Assembly: GCA_030372985.1 (NCBI GenBank)
Contig: JAUCQB010000039.1
Span: forward strand, 1 to 64,000
Length of the DNA: 64,000 nt
Direction of reading: 5' to 3'
DNA from: Phycisphaerae bacterium
Lineage (GTDB): Bacteria > Planctomycetota > Phycisphaerae > UBA1845 > PWPN01
The position numbers were made by a program, and so were the translations under genes. The first letter of the stretch is position 1; the number at the start of each line of letters is the position of its first letter. Shown here in pieces: positions 10,152 to 19,051 of this stretch. The notes under the pieces are model-generated. The model did not search any database. It was not told the origin of the DNA and saw only the letters and a program-made list of their open reading frames with translations.

Positions 10152-10754
10152 TCAGTCCTCCTCGTCCTCGCCGGCTTCCTCCTCTTCATCTTCCCAGTCC
10201 TCTTCGTCCTCGTCATCCTCGGCTTCGTCCCACTCCTCGTCTTCATCTTCCTGGTCGGGGTACTGCGGAGGGCTCTCGCCGACGCGTTTCGTCACGCTGG
10301 GATACTTGCCTGAGGGGATCGTCTCCTCGATCGAGAGAACATTGATCTGATGCCACCAGTCGTCACCATAGTCAAACCAGTAGCCGAACACATCTCCGAC
10401 CTTCAGCCCGAGCGTACCTATCTTGGTTCGAGTCAGGTCTCCCGCCTGCTGCGGATCGTGGAGGTCACGGGCATCCGGGAGCACGTAACTGCGGGCCTTG
10501 GGGTCCTGGGGACCTTTGCCGCCGAACTGAAACTCGTACATGTGCTCATCATCCCGGTCAAACGAGTCAAAGATAGCGAAATGCAGTTTGTCCAATGTCT
10601 GGTCACCGCGGATCTGGATGGTCCGAGAGACAACCGGATTCTTCTCGACGAACTCCTCCGTCACAGGCCCGCCGATCAACGACACCTCCAGTGTGTATAG
10701 CCCCTTTCCACCTGAGCCGTCTGTGTCTTGTATCTTCGTCTGACGGGCAGCCAT
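10152..10754 (-). CDS. Plasmid pRiA4b ORF-3-like protein with acidic tail
   Basis: About 200 residues. The first 155 or so resemble the plasmid pRiA4b ORF-3 (IS1096 ORF-3-like) domain: LDKLHFAIFDSFDRDDEHMY, FQFGGKG and KVGDVFGYWFDYGDDWWHQI are characteristic. The biochemical role of this domain is not established. The C terminus is extremely acidic, running almost only Asp and Glu over about 40 residues (for example EDDEDEEDWEDEEEEAGEDE). The start is set at 10754 because GGAGG precedes that ATG by a normal spacing; the track's 10841 start lies further upstream. No transposase is nearby, so it does not look like part of a live element. Confidence 0.8.
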   Translation of the reverse strand: MAARQTKIQDTDGSGGKGLYTLEVSLIGGPVTEEFVEKNPVVSRTIQIRGDQTLDKLHFAIFDSFDRDDEHMYEFQFGGKGPQDPKARSYVLPDARDLHDPQQAGDLTRTKIGTLGLKVGDVFGYWFDYGDDWWHQINVLSIEETIPSGKYPSVTKRVGESPPQYPDQEDEDEEWDEAEDDEDEEDWEDEEEEAGEDEED

Positions 10755-10926
10755 GACAGGCCTCCAATATTCTGTGAACGGACTCAACGCATCCCGTGCC
10801 ACACGGATGCGAGCATAGCTCCTCGGTAAGCAGAATGCCACAGACGCCGCGGCGTCGGCCGCTTTCCTCGACCCGGTGCCTTGTCCCCTGCCAACCTGCC
10901 GCCCCCCGCCGGCGCTTGCGGTTTTT

Positions 10927-11649
10927 TCATCGGGCGTTCAGGGGGGGAACCCATTCGGTCAGGCGGCTCAGGAGCCGATCGGCCATCTCGGGATGCAGGC
11001 AGTCGCCGATCTGCTGTGTGCCCGGATGGTCCGGAGCAACTTCCAGCAGCATCTTGTAGTACCGCTCGGCCACCTCGTATTCACCGGTTGCCGCGAAATA
11101 CCTGGCCATCAGACCGTTGAAACTGACGAATTCACTTACGTGATATCGTTTTCGGTTGGTGATCCAGAGATGGATCGAGAAGCGATTTTGCAGTATCTCG
11201 CCCACCTGGCGGACAAGCCCCCGACGGAGAAGCGTGTGCGCATAGTTGGCCATTCCGAAGAGATAATTCGGGAACCGGCAATACGTATCCTCGGCGCATT
11301 CCTCGGCCTTGTCGTACTGCCCGGCATTGTTGTAGGCAACCATCAAGAAGTTGTAGACTTTGGGAACGGTCGGAAACTCCTGGGCCAGCCGTTCCAGAAT
11401 CCGTGCCTGGTCCGCAGCCCCCTCCATCACTTTCGAGCCCGCCTCCATGATCCTGTCCCGATCCTCGGGGCGAAGGCGATTCAATGCCGGGTCAGGAATC
11501 GGCTCGTCGGTGATCTCGAAATCGAGCAGATGCAGCACGACGGGTTCGTCTTTGTTCTTGTTCGCGCCGATCAGGCGCAATCCGGAGAGCACATCCGAGC
11601 GTCGCGAGCGAACTCTTCGGGATGATGACCGCCGGTGTCTTCGGGACAT
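10927..11649 (-). CDS. TPR-like hypothetical protein
   Basis: A 240-residue protein without signal peptide. The N terminus is very basic (MSRRHRRSSSRRVRSRR). The rest is predicted helical with tetratricopeptide-like pairs: VPKVYNFLMVAYNNAGQYDKAEECAEDTYCRFP, then NYAHTLLRRGLVRQVGEIL and FNGLMARYFAATGEYEVAERYYKMLLEVAPDHPGT. It is probably a protein-interaction scaffold; the partner is unknown. The ATG at 11649 is preferred over the upstream GTG because AGGAG lies 8 bases before it. It lies 172 bases from the pRiA4b-like gene on the same strand, so the two might share a transcript, but no shared function is evident. Confidence 0.7.
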   Translation of the reverse strand: MSRRHRRSSSRRVRSRRSDVLSGLRLIGANKNKDEPVVLHLLDFEITDEPIPDPALNRLRPEDRDRIMEAGSKVMEGAADQARILERLAQEFPTVPKVYNFLMVAYNNAGQYDKAEECAEDTYCRFPNYLFGMANYAHTLLRRGLVRQVGEILQNRFSIHLWITNRKRYHVSEFVSFNGLMARYFAATGEYEVAERYYKMLLEVAPDHPGTQQIGDCLHPEMADRLLSRLTEWVPPLNAR

Positions 11650-11840
11650 GTGTGTCACTCCTTGACACGGGGGACTTGCTTCCAGGCTGACGGGCTATAC
11701 TGTGCCGCTGGTCGGTCCCAATGTCAACAGTTATTTGAGAAAACAGCCCGGAGCAATTCGCGTTTGCCCGTAGCCGCTGACCTCTGAGTCGACCGTCGGC
11801 CGACTGAGACACCGGCCGCCCCCCCGAATCGTTGAATGCC

Positions 11841-13553
11841 CTAATCGAAGCGGTGCAGTTCGTCCGTTACCATCTCCACCAGCGGGCGGAGGGTGGTCTC
11901 GCGGAAGTCGAATGTGAGTCCACCGGCCGCCCAGAGTTCCGGCAGCGGCCGTGAGCCGCCCAGCGCCAGGGCCTCGCGGTACCGCCTCAACGCCGAAGCC
12001 TTGTCTTCGCGGGTGTTTCGCCACAACTGCAGTGCCCCGATCTGGGCGATGCCGTACTCGATGTAATAGAACGGCACGCCGAACAGGTGCAGTTGCCGTT
12101 GCCACAGCGACTCGTGCGTTGCCTCGTAACCGGTCCACTCCTCGATACCGCCGAAGCGGCGCAGCAAATCCAGCCAGCAGGCCGTGCGCTGCTCGCGCGT
12201 GTGTCCGGGATGCAGATAGAGCCAGTGCTGAAACGCATCGATGACCGCGATCCAGGGAAAGGTGCCGATGATGCCCTCCAGTTGCTCGCGCCGGGCCCGG
12301 ACCAGGTCGTCGCCTTCGTAGAACTCGCCGAGATAATCACTGGCGAGCAGCTCCATGCCCATCGAAGCGACCTCGGCCATTTCCATCGAGGTATGCCGGT
12401 AAGCCAACAGCGGCTCGTCGCGGCAGGCCAGGCAGTGAAACGCGTGCCCGCCCTCGTGCAGCAGCGTCTCAACGTCCCGGTGCAGCCCGACCGCGTTCAT
12501 GAAAATGAACGGATGCCGGCTCTCGTCGAACGTCGCCTGGTAGCCGCCTGGAGCCTTGCCTTTGCGGCTGTCAAGGTCCAGCCAGCCGGCCTTGATCATG
12601 CCGTCGAATTGCTCGCCCAAAACCGGGTCTACCCGAGCGAAGATCGTCCGGCACTTGGCCGACAGCTCGCCGATCTCGTTGAACGGGCGAAGCGGCGGCC
12701 TGCCCTTCGGGTCGACACTCAAATCCCAGGGTCGCAGTTGTTCGATGCCCAGTTGCCGTCGCCGTTGCTGTTGGATCTCGCGGTAGACCGGCACGACCAC
12801 CCGCTCAATGGCTTCGTGGAACGCGTAACAGTCGGCAGGCGTGTAGTCAAACCGCTCATACGCCTTGAACTGGTAGTCTCGGAAGTTGTCAAAACCGGCG
12901 TTCTGCGCGATCTGCGTCCGCAGCCGGATCATCTGGTCGAAGATGTCGTCGATCGGACCGCGATCGGCAAGTCGCCGCCGGGCGGACAGCTCCCAGGTCT
13001 CCTGGCGCACCCGCCGGTCGGGCTCCTGCTGATACCTGGCCATCTGCTGGAGCGTTTGCTCGCGACCGTTGTACTCGACGGTCATCGCCCCGCAGATCTT
13101 CTGGTACTGCTGGTCCAGCTTGGCCTCCTCGGTTTGAAGCGGGACGTTTTCTTCCCTGAACAGCTCGACGGCGGTTACGGTACTGCGGTCATAAACCTCG
13201 TACCTCGGTTTGGGCAACTGCCGGCGGAGGGGGGAGGCCACATAGCGTTCGTTGAGCCGGTGCCACCTCGGTTTGCATCGCGGCTGAATCTCCTGAACGA
13301 AGTACAGATAAGCCTGCTCGCATGCCTGATCATCCGTCTGGCAGGTCATCGCGACGAGCCGTTTGTTGTATTCCTCCGAGAGGCAGGCGGCCAGTTCGTT
13401 CCCGTCCAGGATCCACCGCTCGAATAGACTCAGGTCCTCGATGGACCGGGCGTCCAGGGCATCAAACAACGGCGCGATCTGGGTCCAGTCGCCCATGTCA
13501 GCCCCGGTTGGCACAAAGCCTCTCGAATACTTGCCGTCGATCACAGAACTCAT
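11841..13553 (-). CDS. M3 family oligoendopeptidase
   Basis: Zinc metallopeptidase of the thimet/oligoendopeptidase F group that cleaves short peptides in the cytoplasm. About 570 residues. The zinc motif HEGGH is seen in LLHEGGHAFHCLA (about residue 366-370), with a downstream acidic segment MEMAEVASMGMELLA that supplies the third ligand, as usual for M3. The C-terminal part GTFPWIAVIDAFQHWLYLHPGHT is typical of the M3B branch. The track start at 13697 overlaps purQ; the ATG at 13553 (MSSVIDGKYSRGF) is chosen because GAGGAAG precedes it. No signal peptide is seen. purQ lies 65 bases upstream on the same strand. Confidence 0.9.
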   Translation of the reverse strand: MSSVIDGKYSRGFVPTGADMGDWTQIAPLFDALDARSIEDLSLFERWILDGNELAACLSEEYNKRLVAMTCQTDDQACEQAYLYFVQEIQPRCKPRWHRLNERYVASPLRRQLPKPRYEVYDRSTVTAVELFREENVPLQTEEAKLDQQYQKICGAMTVEYNGREQTLQQMARYQQEPDRRVRQETWELSARRRLADRGPIDDIFDQMIRLRTQIAQNAGFDNFRDYQFKAYERFDYTPADCYAFHEAIERVVVPVYREIQQQRRRQLGIEQLRPWDLSVDPKGRPPLRPFNEIGELSAKCRTIFARVDPVLGEQFDGMIKAGWLDLDSRKGKAPGGYQATFDESRHPFIFMNAVGLHRDVETLLHEGGHAFHCLACRDEPLLAYRHTSMEMAEVASMGMELLASDYLGEFYEGDDLVRARREQLEGIIGTFPWIAVIDAFQHWLYLHPGHTREQRTACWLDLLRRFGGIEEWTGYEATHESLWQRQLHLFGVPFYYIEYGIAQIGALQLWRNTREDKASALRRYREALALGGSRPLPELWAAGGLTFDFRETTLRPLVEMVTDELHRFD

Positions 13554-13618
13554 GCACAACTTCCTCGGACAGTCGCAATTCGCTGTTTGTGGGACACAAC
13601 CTTTCTTAACAAATAATG

Positions 13619-14401
13619 TTATAGCTGGCGAGCAGTCTTGACGGCGGTCTCGAACACGATCCGTCCGTCGGCCGTAGCTCCGGGGCGGCGAGTCCACTCC
13701 GGGTGCTGGGTGGGGTGGACATGGCGCTCGGGATGGGGCATGAGGCCGAAGATATGCCCGGTGACGTCGGTCAGACCGGCAATGTCTGCCTGGCTTCCAT
13801 TGGGATTCACCGGGTACGGACCCGGCCGCCCTTGGGCGTCGCAGTAGGTGACCGCCACATGCTGGTCCCGGATCAGGCGGGCCAGGGTATCGTCATCGGC
13901 GGCCACCAGCTTGCCCTCTCCGTGGGCGATCGGCATGGCCAGAATCGTATCGGCCGGAAAGAAGGCGGTCGACCGTCTCCCCGTCCGCAGGTGTACCCAC
14001 CTGTCTTCAAAACGGGCCGAATCATTGTTCGTCAGGGTGACGGTTTGCCGACCTATGACGCTTTGGCCGTTGCCAGGCAACAGACCCGCTTTGACCAGGA
14101 CCTGAAAACCATTGCAGATCCCCAGAACGAGTTTGCCTGCAGCCACGAATTCGCCGATGGCATCGGCAAGGTGGTGAATCATCTGGTTGGCCAGGATCTT
14201 GCCGGCGGAGATGTCATCACCGTAGCTGAACCCGCCGGGAATCGTTAGAATCGCGAAGTCCCGCAACAAGGCGGGTTTATCGATGAGTTCGCGGATATGG
14301 ACCCGCCGGGCCTTGGCACCGGCCAGTTCCCAGGCGTGGACGGTTTCCTCGTCGCAGTTGGTACCGGCGGTTCGAAGAATCATCACGCTTGGCTGGTTCA
14401 T
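13619..14401 (-). CDS. purQ: Phosphoribosylformylglycinamidine synthase, glutaminase subunit
   Basis: Class I glutamine amidotransferase that supplies ammonia to PurL for conversion of FGAR to FGAM in purine synthesis. The 260-residue protein starts MNQPSVMILRTAGTNCDEET, as in the family. The oxyanion region IPGGFSYGDDISAG, the nucleophile Cys in LGICNGFQVLVKAG (about residue 95) and the His-Glu pair in GLMPHPERHVHP are all present. The track extends the frame to 14686, but the conserved start is the ATG at 14401. PurL and PurS are not in the window. The length is at the long end for PurQ that works with a separate PurS, compared with about 225 residues. Confidence 0.95.
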   Translation of the reverse strand: MNQPSVMILRTAGTNCDEETVHAWELAGAKARRVHIRELIDKPALLRDFAILTIPGGFSYGDDISAGKILANQMIHHLADAIGEFVAAGKLVLGICNGFQVLVKAGLLPGNGQSVIGRQTVTLTNNDSARFEDRWVHLRTGRRSTAFFPADTILAMPIAHGEGKLVAADDDTLARLIRDQHVAVTYCDAQGRPGPYPVNPNGSQADIAGLTDVTGHIFGLMPHPERHVHPTQHPEWTRRPGATADGRIVFETAVKTARQL

Positions 14402-14516
14402 AGGGCCAAGAGTGTATGACACGGATGCCCGGCCTGCAAACCAGGGCTCCGACAGACCCAGTTGGCGCCACCCCCCCGGGAGTTGAACAGGCCGGCATGC
14501 CGCAGGAGTGATAACC

Positions 14517-16139
14517 GTGAGAACAAGCCCGTTGCGGATCGTGTTCTGGCTGATCGCTGTGCTGTGTTGTGTCGGCGGTCTCCTGCTGAGTGCGGTCTTG
14601 ACCTTTGAGTACTTGGAGACCCATGGGTTCACTCCACCGGTTTCGAGCGACGAAGGGAAGGGCGAGGCGGGATGGTTTGATACCATCTGCAGCGCGACCG
14701 AGAGCGCCAGTTGTGAAGAGGTGGCTAAGAGCCCCTACGCCGTCTGGCCCTTCGACAGCAAGCCCGGTCAATTCCAGGTGCCGGTCGCGCTTCTGGGAAT
14801 GTTCTTTTTCACCGCCGTGCTCGCATGGCTGTGGCTGGTTGGAATCTGCAGCCCCTCGCGATGGTGGGCACACCTGATCCTCGTGGCCGGGACAGCGATC
14901 GGAGTGGGCGTCAGTGCTTTCCTCGAATACATGATGTGGACCAAGCTGGATTACTACTGCCCAGTGTGTGTCATCACCCACGCGCTGTCGCTGGTCATTT
15001 TTGTGATCGCTCTGGCGCTTTGGCCCCGGGCGCAAGCGGCACCGGGAAGGCGCTCGATGCCTGAAGGAACCGCCCCGGGCGTCGCCTGGTGTGCCCCGAC
15101 GGTAAGCTGCTGGCCGACCCTCCGGATTCTGATCGCGACCCCGATCGTGGCGTTGGTGGCGATCTGGGGGGAATACCTTTGGTTGTCGCCGAGCGCTGCC
15201 GGGCAGGGTCTGGCGGGCGCGCCGGACATTGCGACCACTCAACCGGTGGACGAAAAGCAGCTCATCGCCACGCTGACGACCCAGCCCGCCGAGGTGCTGA
15301 TTCAGAAGGTCGTCGATGCGCAGAAGAAGCTTACGACCCTCGAGGGTTACCGGCAGCATTACAGGAAACAACTGGATTACTACCAGACACGCTGGCAGCA
15401 TGCCTACACGGCGTGGGAGATCTCGCCGGCCGTGCCCATCTCGCTTGAGGACCGACCGTTCCGCGGGCCGGCGAATGCTCCGCACACCCTCGTGGTCTAC
15501 AGCGATTTCGGATGCCCGGGCTGCAAGAAATTCGAGGATTACATCAACCAGAGGCTGCTGCCGCTCAGCGAGCGTCGCGGTGGACTGATCCGTGTCACAT
15601 TCAAGTACTGGCCGATCTGCACGGAGTGCAGCCCATATGCGACCTACAATCTGCACCCGGCCGCCTGCAAGGCGGCACTGGCGGCGGAGGCATGCCGAAT
15701 CGTCGGCGGCGACGAGGCATACTGGCAGATGTATGACCTGCTCTGGGACAGCCAGGAGCGATGGAAAGGGTGGCGACAAAACCGGGATTTCAATGCCCTG
15801 GCCCGCGAGATCGGGCTGGATGAAAGGGCCTTTGAGCAGGCGATGGCCAGCGATCAGGCCATGGCCCGGGTCAAGGCCGACCTGGATGAAGGGGCCAATC
15901 TCGGCAAGAGCCTGTCGGACATCAAGCCCGAGGACGTCAACTTTATCAAGGTCAGTTCGACCCCGGCGCTTTTCGTGGACAACAAACGTATCTGGCATCC
16001 GCATCTCAACGATGCCTTGTGGTTCAGGATCATGACATCGCAGGTGCCTTCGCCGAGTGTTCCGGCACCAGGTGCGTCGGTGACGCCCATCGGGTCGGGT
16101 GTGCGGCCGCCCCTTGTCACGACACGACCGGAACAGTGA
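14517..16139 (+). CDS. VKOR-DsbA fusion protein 1
   Basis: Membrane protein that probably makes disulfide bonds in exported proteins, joining a vitamin K epoxide reductase-like quinone-linked oxidase to a thioredoxin-fold partner. About 540 residues. The VKOR part has four to five hydrophobic helices, a periplasmic Cys pair (CSATESASCEEV) and the active-site CPVC in YYCPVCVITHA. A further helix and linker lead to a DsbA-like domain with FGCPGCKKF (about residue 333). Start: the GTG at 14517 is preferred over GTG 14508 because AGGAG lies 8 bases before it. The next gene is a paralogue 37 bases downstream. Confidence 0.85.
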   Translation: MRTSPLRIVFWLIAVLCCVGGLLLSAVLTFEYLETHGFTPPVSSDEGKGEAGWFDTICSATESASCEEVAKSPYAVWPFDSKPGQFQVPVALLGMFFFTAVLAWLWLVGICSPSRWWAHLILVAGTAIGVGVSAFLEYMMWTKLDYYCPVCVITHALSLVIFVIALALWPRAQAAPGRRSMPEGTAPGVAWCAPTVSCWPTLRILIATPIVALVAIWGEYLWLSPSAAGQGLAGAPDIATTQPVDEKQLIATLTTQPAEVLIQKVVDAQKKLTTLEGYRQHYRKQLDYYQTRWQHAYTAWEISPAVPISLEDRPFRGPANAPHTLVVYSDFGCPGCKKFEDYINQRLLPLSERRGGLIRVTFKYWPICTECSPYATYNLHPAACKAALAAEACRIVGGDEAYWQMYDLLWDSQERWKGWRQNRDFNALAREIGLDERAFEQAMASDQAMARVKADLDEGANLGKSLSDIKPEDVNFIKVSSTPALFVDNKRIWHPHLNDALWFRIMTSQVPSPSVPAPGASVTPIGSGVRPPLVTTRPEQ

Positions 16140-16176
16140 CAGGTTGCGGACGGCAGTATGGAGGACGAACAAAAAC

Positions 16177-17619
16177 ATGAGACAAAGCATACCGGCTGTG
16201 ATCGGCGTGGTTTTTGCGGTACTGCTCGCCCTGACAGGCCTGGCCGCCAGTGCGGTTCTCCTCCAGCACCATATCGTTGTCGAGATCGGCGGCGATCCGA
16301 TTCTGGGCGGCCTGTGCGAGGACGTCGGAGGGCAGTCTAGTTGCGACGCCGCCCTTGCCAGCAAATGGGGCAAGATGGTGCTGGGCAAGGACGACAACAA
16401 GACGGCAATCCCGACAGCAATGTTCGGCTTCGTGTTCTTCGCCTGCATGGCCTCATGGTACATCATCGTTGGCCGGGCAGGCGGTTCGCGGCAGGGGCTG
16501 CATCTTCTGCCGGTGCTCGGCGCAGCCGCCGGATCGCTGATCTGCATCTGGCTCGACGTGGTCATGTGGACCCGGCTTGCGCAGCCCTGCTGGTTGTGCT
16601 TCGCCACGCACGTGCTGACCTGGGCTTTGCTGCTCATGACGCTTCTGCTCTGGCCGAGGCAGGGCGTGGTACCCGGCCCGGTGGTCGTGCCGGCCAGTCG
16701 GTCCGTGCAGACCTCCTACAGCCCACGGTCAGAGGTGTCTCATCCGCCGCTGCATCTGGTCCTGGCCGCCGTTTTGATGGCCGTCGCCACAAGCGTGGCC
16801 GGGTGGGGCATGTACCAGTCACGCCTGAAGAGCGCGGATAGCGACAAGTACTTTGAGAAGTGGCAGGAGTACGACAAGGATTACGCCGCCAACCACCAGA
16901 GATTCATGGCCCAGCCACAGTTTGAGATTCCGATCATGCCGGAGGACCCGGTCCGCGGTCCGGCCGACGCTCCGCACACCGTGGTCGTCTTCACGGACTT
17001 CCAGTGTCCTTATTGCAGGTTGATAGCCGACATGCTTGATGAGCGCATGGAGGAGTTTCCCCGCCGATTCCGCGTGGTGTTCAAGCATTTCCCGATGAAC
17101 ACCACCTGCAACGACTACGTCAAGAACACGCTTCACGATGCCTCCTGCGCCGCCGCTGTGACGGCCGAGGCCGCCCGGATTCTTGGCGGAAATGAGACCT
17201 TCTGGAAGATGCATGACGAACTGTTCCGTGATCCGACGGCTTTCGCGAAGGGCGGCATCGAGTACGTCAAGCAGGCATGCGAAAAGCTGGGAGTGGATAA
17301 CGACGCGCTTTGGGGGCAGATCAGAACTCACAGCATTTGGAACCGAATCCGCTCCAATGCCGGCCAAGGCAGCGCCCTGGGCGTGAAGGCGACGCCGACC
17401 CTGTTCTTTGACGGCCGGCGCATGGCCGGTTGGGGCGACCGTCACACCTGGCGATTCCTCGTGGAGAGCCCGGCGTCGGAGACCCCGCACGCGATTCCCG
17501 CGACATACCCGGTTGCCGCGACGCGGCCGTCGAGCACGGGACCGTCCGTTCCTGCCGTGACGACCCGCGCGGCTTCCGCGCCCGCAACGACTCAGACCGC
17601 GACCGCGCCGGCAATGTGA
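16177..17619 (+). CDS. VKOR-DsbA fusion protein 2
   Basis: About 480 residues, with the same architecture as the preceding gene. The VKOR domain carries CEDVGGQSSCDAAL and the active-site CWLC in QPCWLCFATH. A later helix (LHLVLAAVLMAVATSVAGWGMY) is followed by a DsbA-like domain with FQCPYCRLI (about residue 283) and the cis-proline segment VKATPTLFFDG. The C terminus is a Thr/Ala/Pro-rich tail (SAPATTQTATAPAM). Start: ATG 16177 with GGAGG upstream; the track's 16099 start overlaps gene 1. The different CxxC dipeptides (CPGC against CPYC) suggest the two paralogues differ in redox behaviour. It converges with the MFS gene 23 bases away. Confidence 0.87.
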   Translation: MRQSIPAVIGVVFAVLLALTGLAASAVLLQHHIVVEIGGDPILGGLCEDVGGQSSCDAALASKWGKMVLGKDDNKTAIPTAMFGFVFFACMASWYIIVGRAGGSRQGLHLLPVLGAAAGSLICIWLDVVMWTRLAQPCWLCFATHVLTWALLLMTLLLWPRQGVVPGPVVVPASRSVQTSYSPRSEVSHPPLHLVLAAVLMAVATSVAGWGMYQSRLKSADSDKYFEKWQEYDKDYAANHQRFMAQPQFEIPIMPEDPVRGPADAPHTVVVFTDFQCPYCRLIADMLDERMEEFPRRFRVVFKHFPMNTTCNDYVKNTLHDASCAAAVTAEAARILGGNETFWKMHDELFRDPTAFAKGGIEYVKQACEKLGVDNDALWGQIRTHSIWNRIRSNAGQGSALGVKATPTLFFDGRRMAGWGDRHTWRFLVESPASETPHAIPATYPVAATRPSSTGPSVPAVTTRAASAPATTQTATAPAM

Positions 17620-17642
17620 AGAATACGATGGCCCGCCGGCGT

Positions 17643-19022
17643 TTACCGGCTTTGGCGGCTCATCCAGCCTCGCTCGATCTCCTCGAGCGACTTGCCCTTG
17701 GTTTCGGGTACCCAAGCGGCCACGAAGATGAAGCAGACCGCGCACATCGCCGCGTAGATGAAGAAGGTGCCTCCACCGAGGTGCTTGAGCAAGCGCGGAA
17801 ACGTCTGAGTGACCATGAAGCAGGCGAACCACAGACACACGGTGGCCACCGCCATTGCCCGGCCGCGAATGCCGGTCGGAAAGATCTCGGCGATCACCAC
17901 CCACACCACCGGCCCCATGGCAATCGCGAATGAGGCGACGTAGGCCAGCACCAGGATCAGTACCCACGGTCCCTGGAATCGTTCGCGGCGAAACGCCTCG
18001 CCCAGCAGCAGCAACGACAGCCCCATCCCGGCCGAGGCGATCAACAGCAGCGGTTTGCGACCAACGCGGTCGACCACCCAGATGGCGATGACCGTGAACA
18101 CCAGGTTGACCGCCCCGACCAGGACGGTGTGACCGATCGCATCGGTGATCTTCAAGCCCGTGCTGGCGAAGATCTTGGGGGCGTAGTACAGGACAATGTT
18201 GATCCCGGTGATCTGCTGGAGAACCGCCAGACCGATGCCGATCAGCAGCGGCAACCGCATCCGCCGGGCAAGAAGCTGACCGAATGAGGCGGTTTCCATT
18301 GAGAGGGCGTCGCGGATTTCGACGATTTCGCGCTTGGCATGGACTCGCCCGCCGATGCGAGCCAGGATCGACTCGGCGCGGTCCGCTTGCCCCCGGCTCA
18401 CCAGCCACCGCGGGCTCTCAGGCACAAAGAACAGCAGCACAAAGAACAGAACTGCCGGCAACACGCCGGAGCCGAACATCCAACGCCAGCCGTAATGGAT
18501 GTTCCAATCCTGGGTGCCTGCGCCACCCCGCCTCGCGATGTACGCATTGATGAAATAGACGATCAGCATGCCGAAGATGATGGCGAACTGGTTGACCGAT
18601 ATCAGGCGACCGCGAATCCGACTCGGCGAGACCTCGGCAATGTACATCGGCGACATCATCGAGGCGATGCCGATGCCGACCCCGCCGATCATCCGAGCGA
18701 CGACGAACTGATTGAGATTGCGGGGCAGGGCCGCGCCCAGCGCGGAAAGGGCAAACAACACCGCCGCCAGAAGCATCGTCTTCTTGCGACCGAAGCGATC
18801 GCTCAGCGTCCCCGCTATGCCCGCACCCAACATACAGCCCAGCAGCGTGCAGGCGGCGGTCCAGCCTTCCCAGTCCTCGTCGAGCGAGAACTTGTGCTTG
18901 AGGAACTCGGTCGCGCCCGAAATCACCGCCGTGTCATAGCCGAAGAGCAGTCCGCCCAGCGCCGCGACCATCGCCAGCAGCACGACATAGGCCACACTGC
19001 CCGATTCACTGCGATCGCTCAT
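17643..19022 (-). CDS. Sugar porter family MFS transporter
   Basis: Inner-membrane permease of the major facilitator superfamily, sugar porter branch (XylE/GalP/AraE type), probably a proton-sugar symporter. About 459 residues with twelve predicted helices. Family signatures are present: GGLLFGYDTAVISGA in helix 1, DRFGRKKTML after helix 2, VPESPRWLVSRG before the central loop, DRVGRKPLLL after helix 8, and VPETKGKSLEEIERGW at the C terminus. The track begins at a TTG at 19034; ATG 19022 is more likely but has no strong ribosome site. It is the last gene of the sugar operon, 29 bases after an oxidoreductase-like gene. Confidence 0.92.
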   Translation of the reverse strand: MSDRSESGSVAYVVLLAMVAALGGLLFGYDTAVISGATEFLKHKFSLDEDWEGWTAACTLLGCMLGAGIAGTLSDRFGRKKTMLLAAVLFALSALGAALPRNLNQFVVARMIGGVGIGIASMMSPMYIAEVSPSRIRGRLISVNQFAIIFGMLIVYFINAYIARRGGAGTQDWNIHYGWRWMFGSGVLPAVLFFVLLFFVPESPRWLVSRGQADRAESILARIGGRVHAKREIVEIRDALSMETASFGQLLARRMRLPLLIGIGLAVLQQITGINIVLYYAPKIFASTGLKITDAIGHTVLVGAVNLVFTVIAIWVVDRVGRKPLLLIASAGMGLSLLLLGEAFRRERFQGPWVLILVLAYVASFAIAMGPVVWVVIAEIFPTGIRGRAMAVATVCLWFACFMVTQTFPRLLKHLGGGTFFIYAAMCAVCFIFVAAWVPETKGKSLEEIERGWMSRQSR

Positions 19023-19051
19023 CGAACCGCTCAACCCTGGTTCACGACCTG

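Noticed and set aside
10152-10754. Remnant of an IS1096-type insertion sequence
   Set aside because: Only the ORF-3-like domain is present; no transposase, terminal inverted repeats or target duplications were seen around it.
14277-16637. 786-codon minus-strand ORF
   Set aside because: It runs opposite the VKOR-DsbA genes and shares no family features; the plus-strand frames hold the CxxC motifs.
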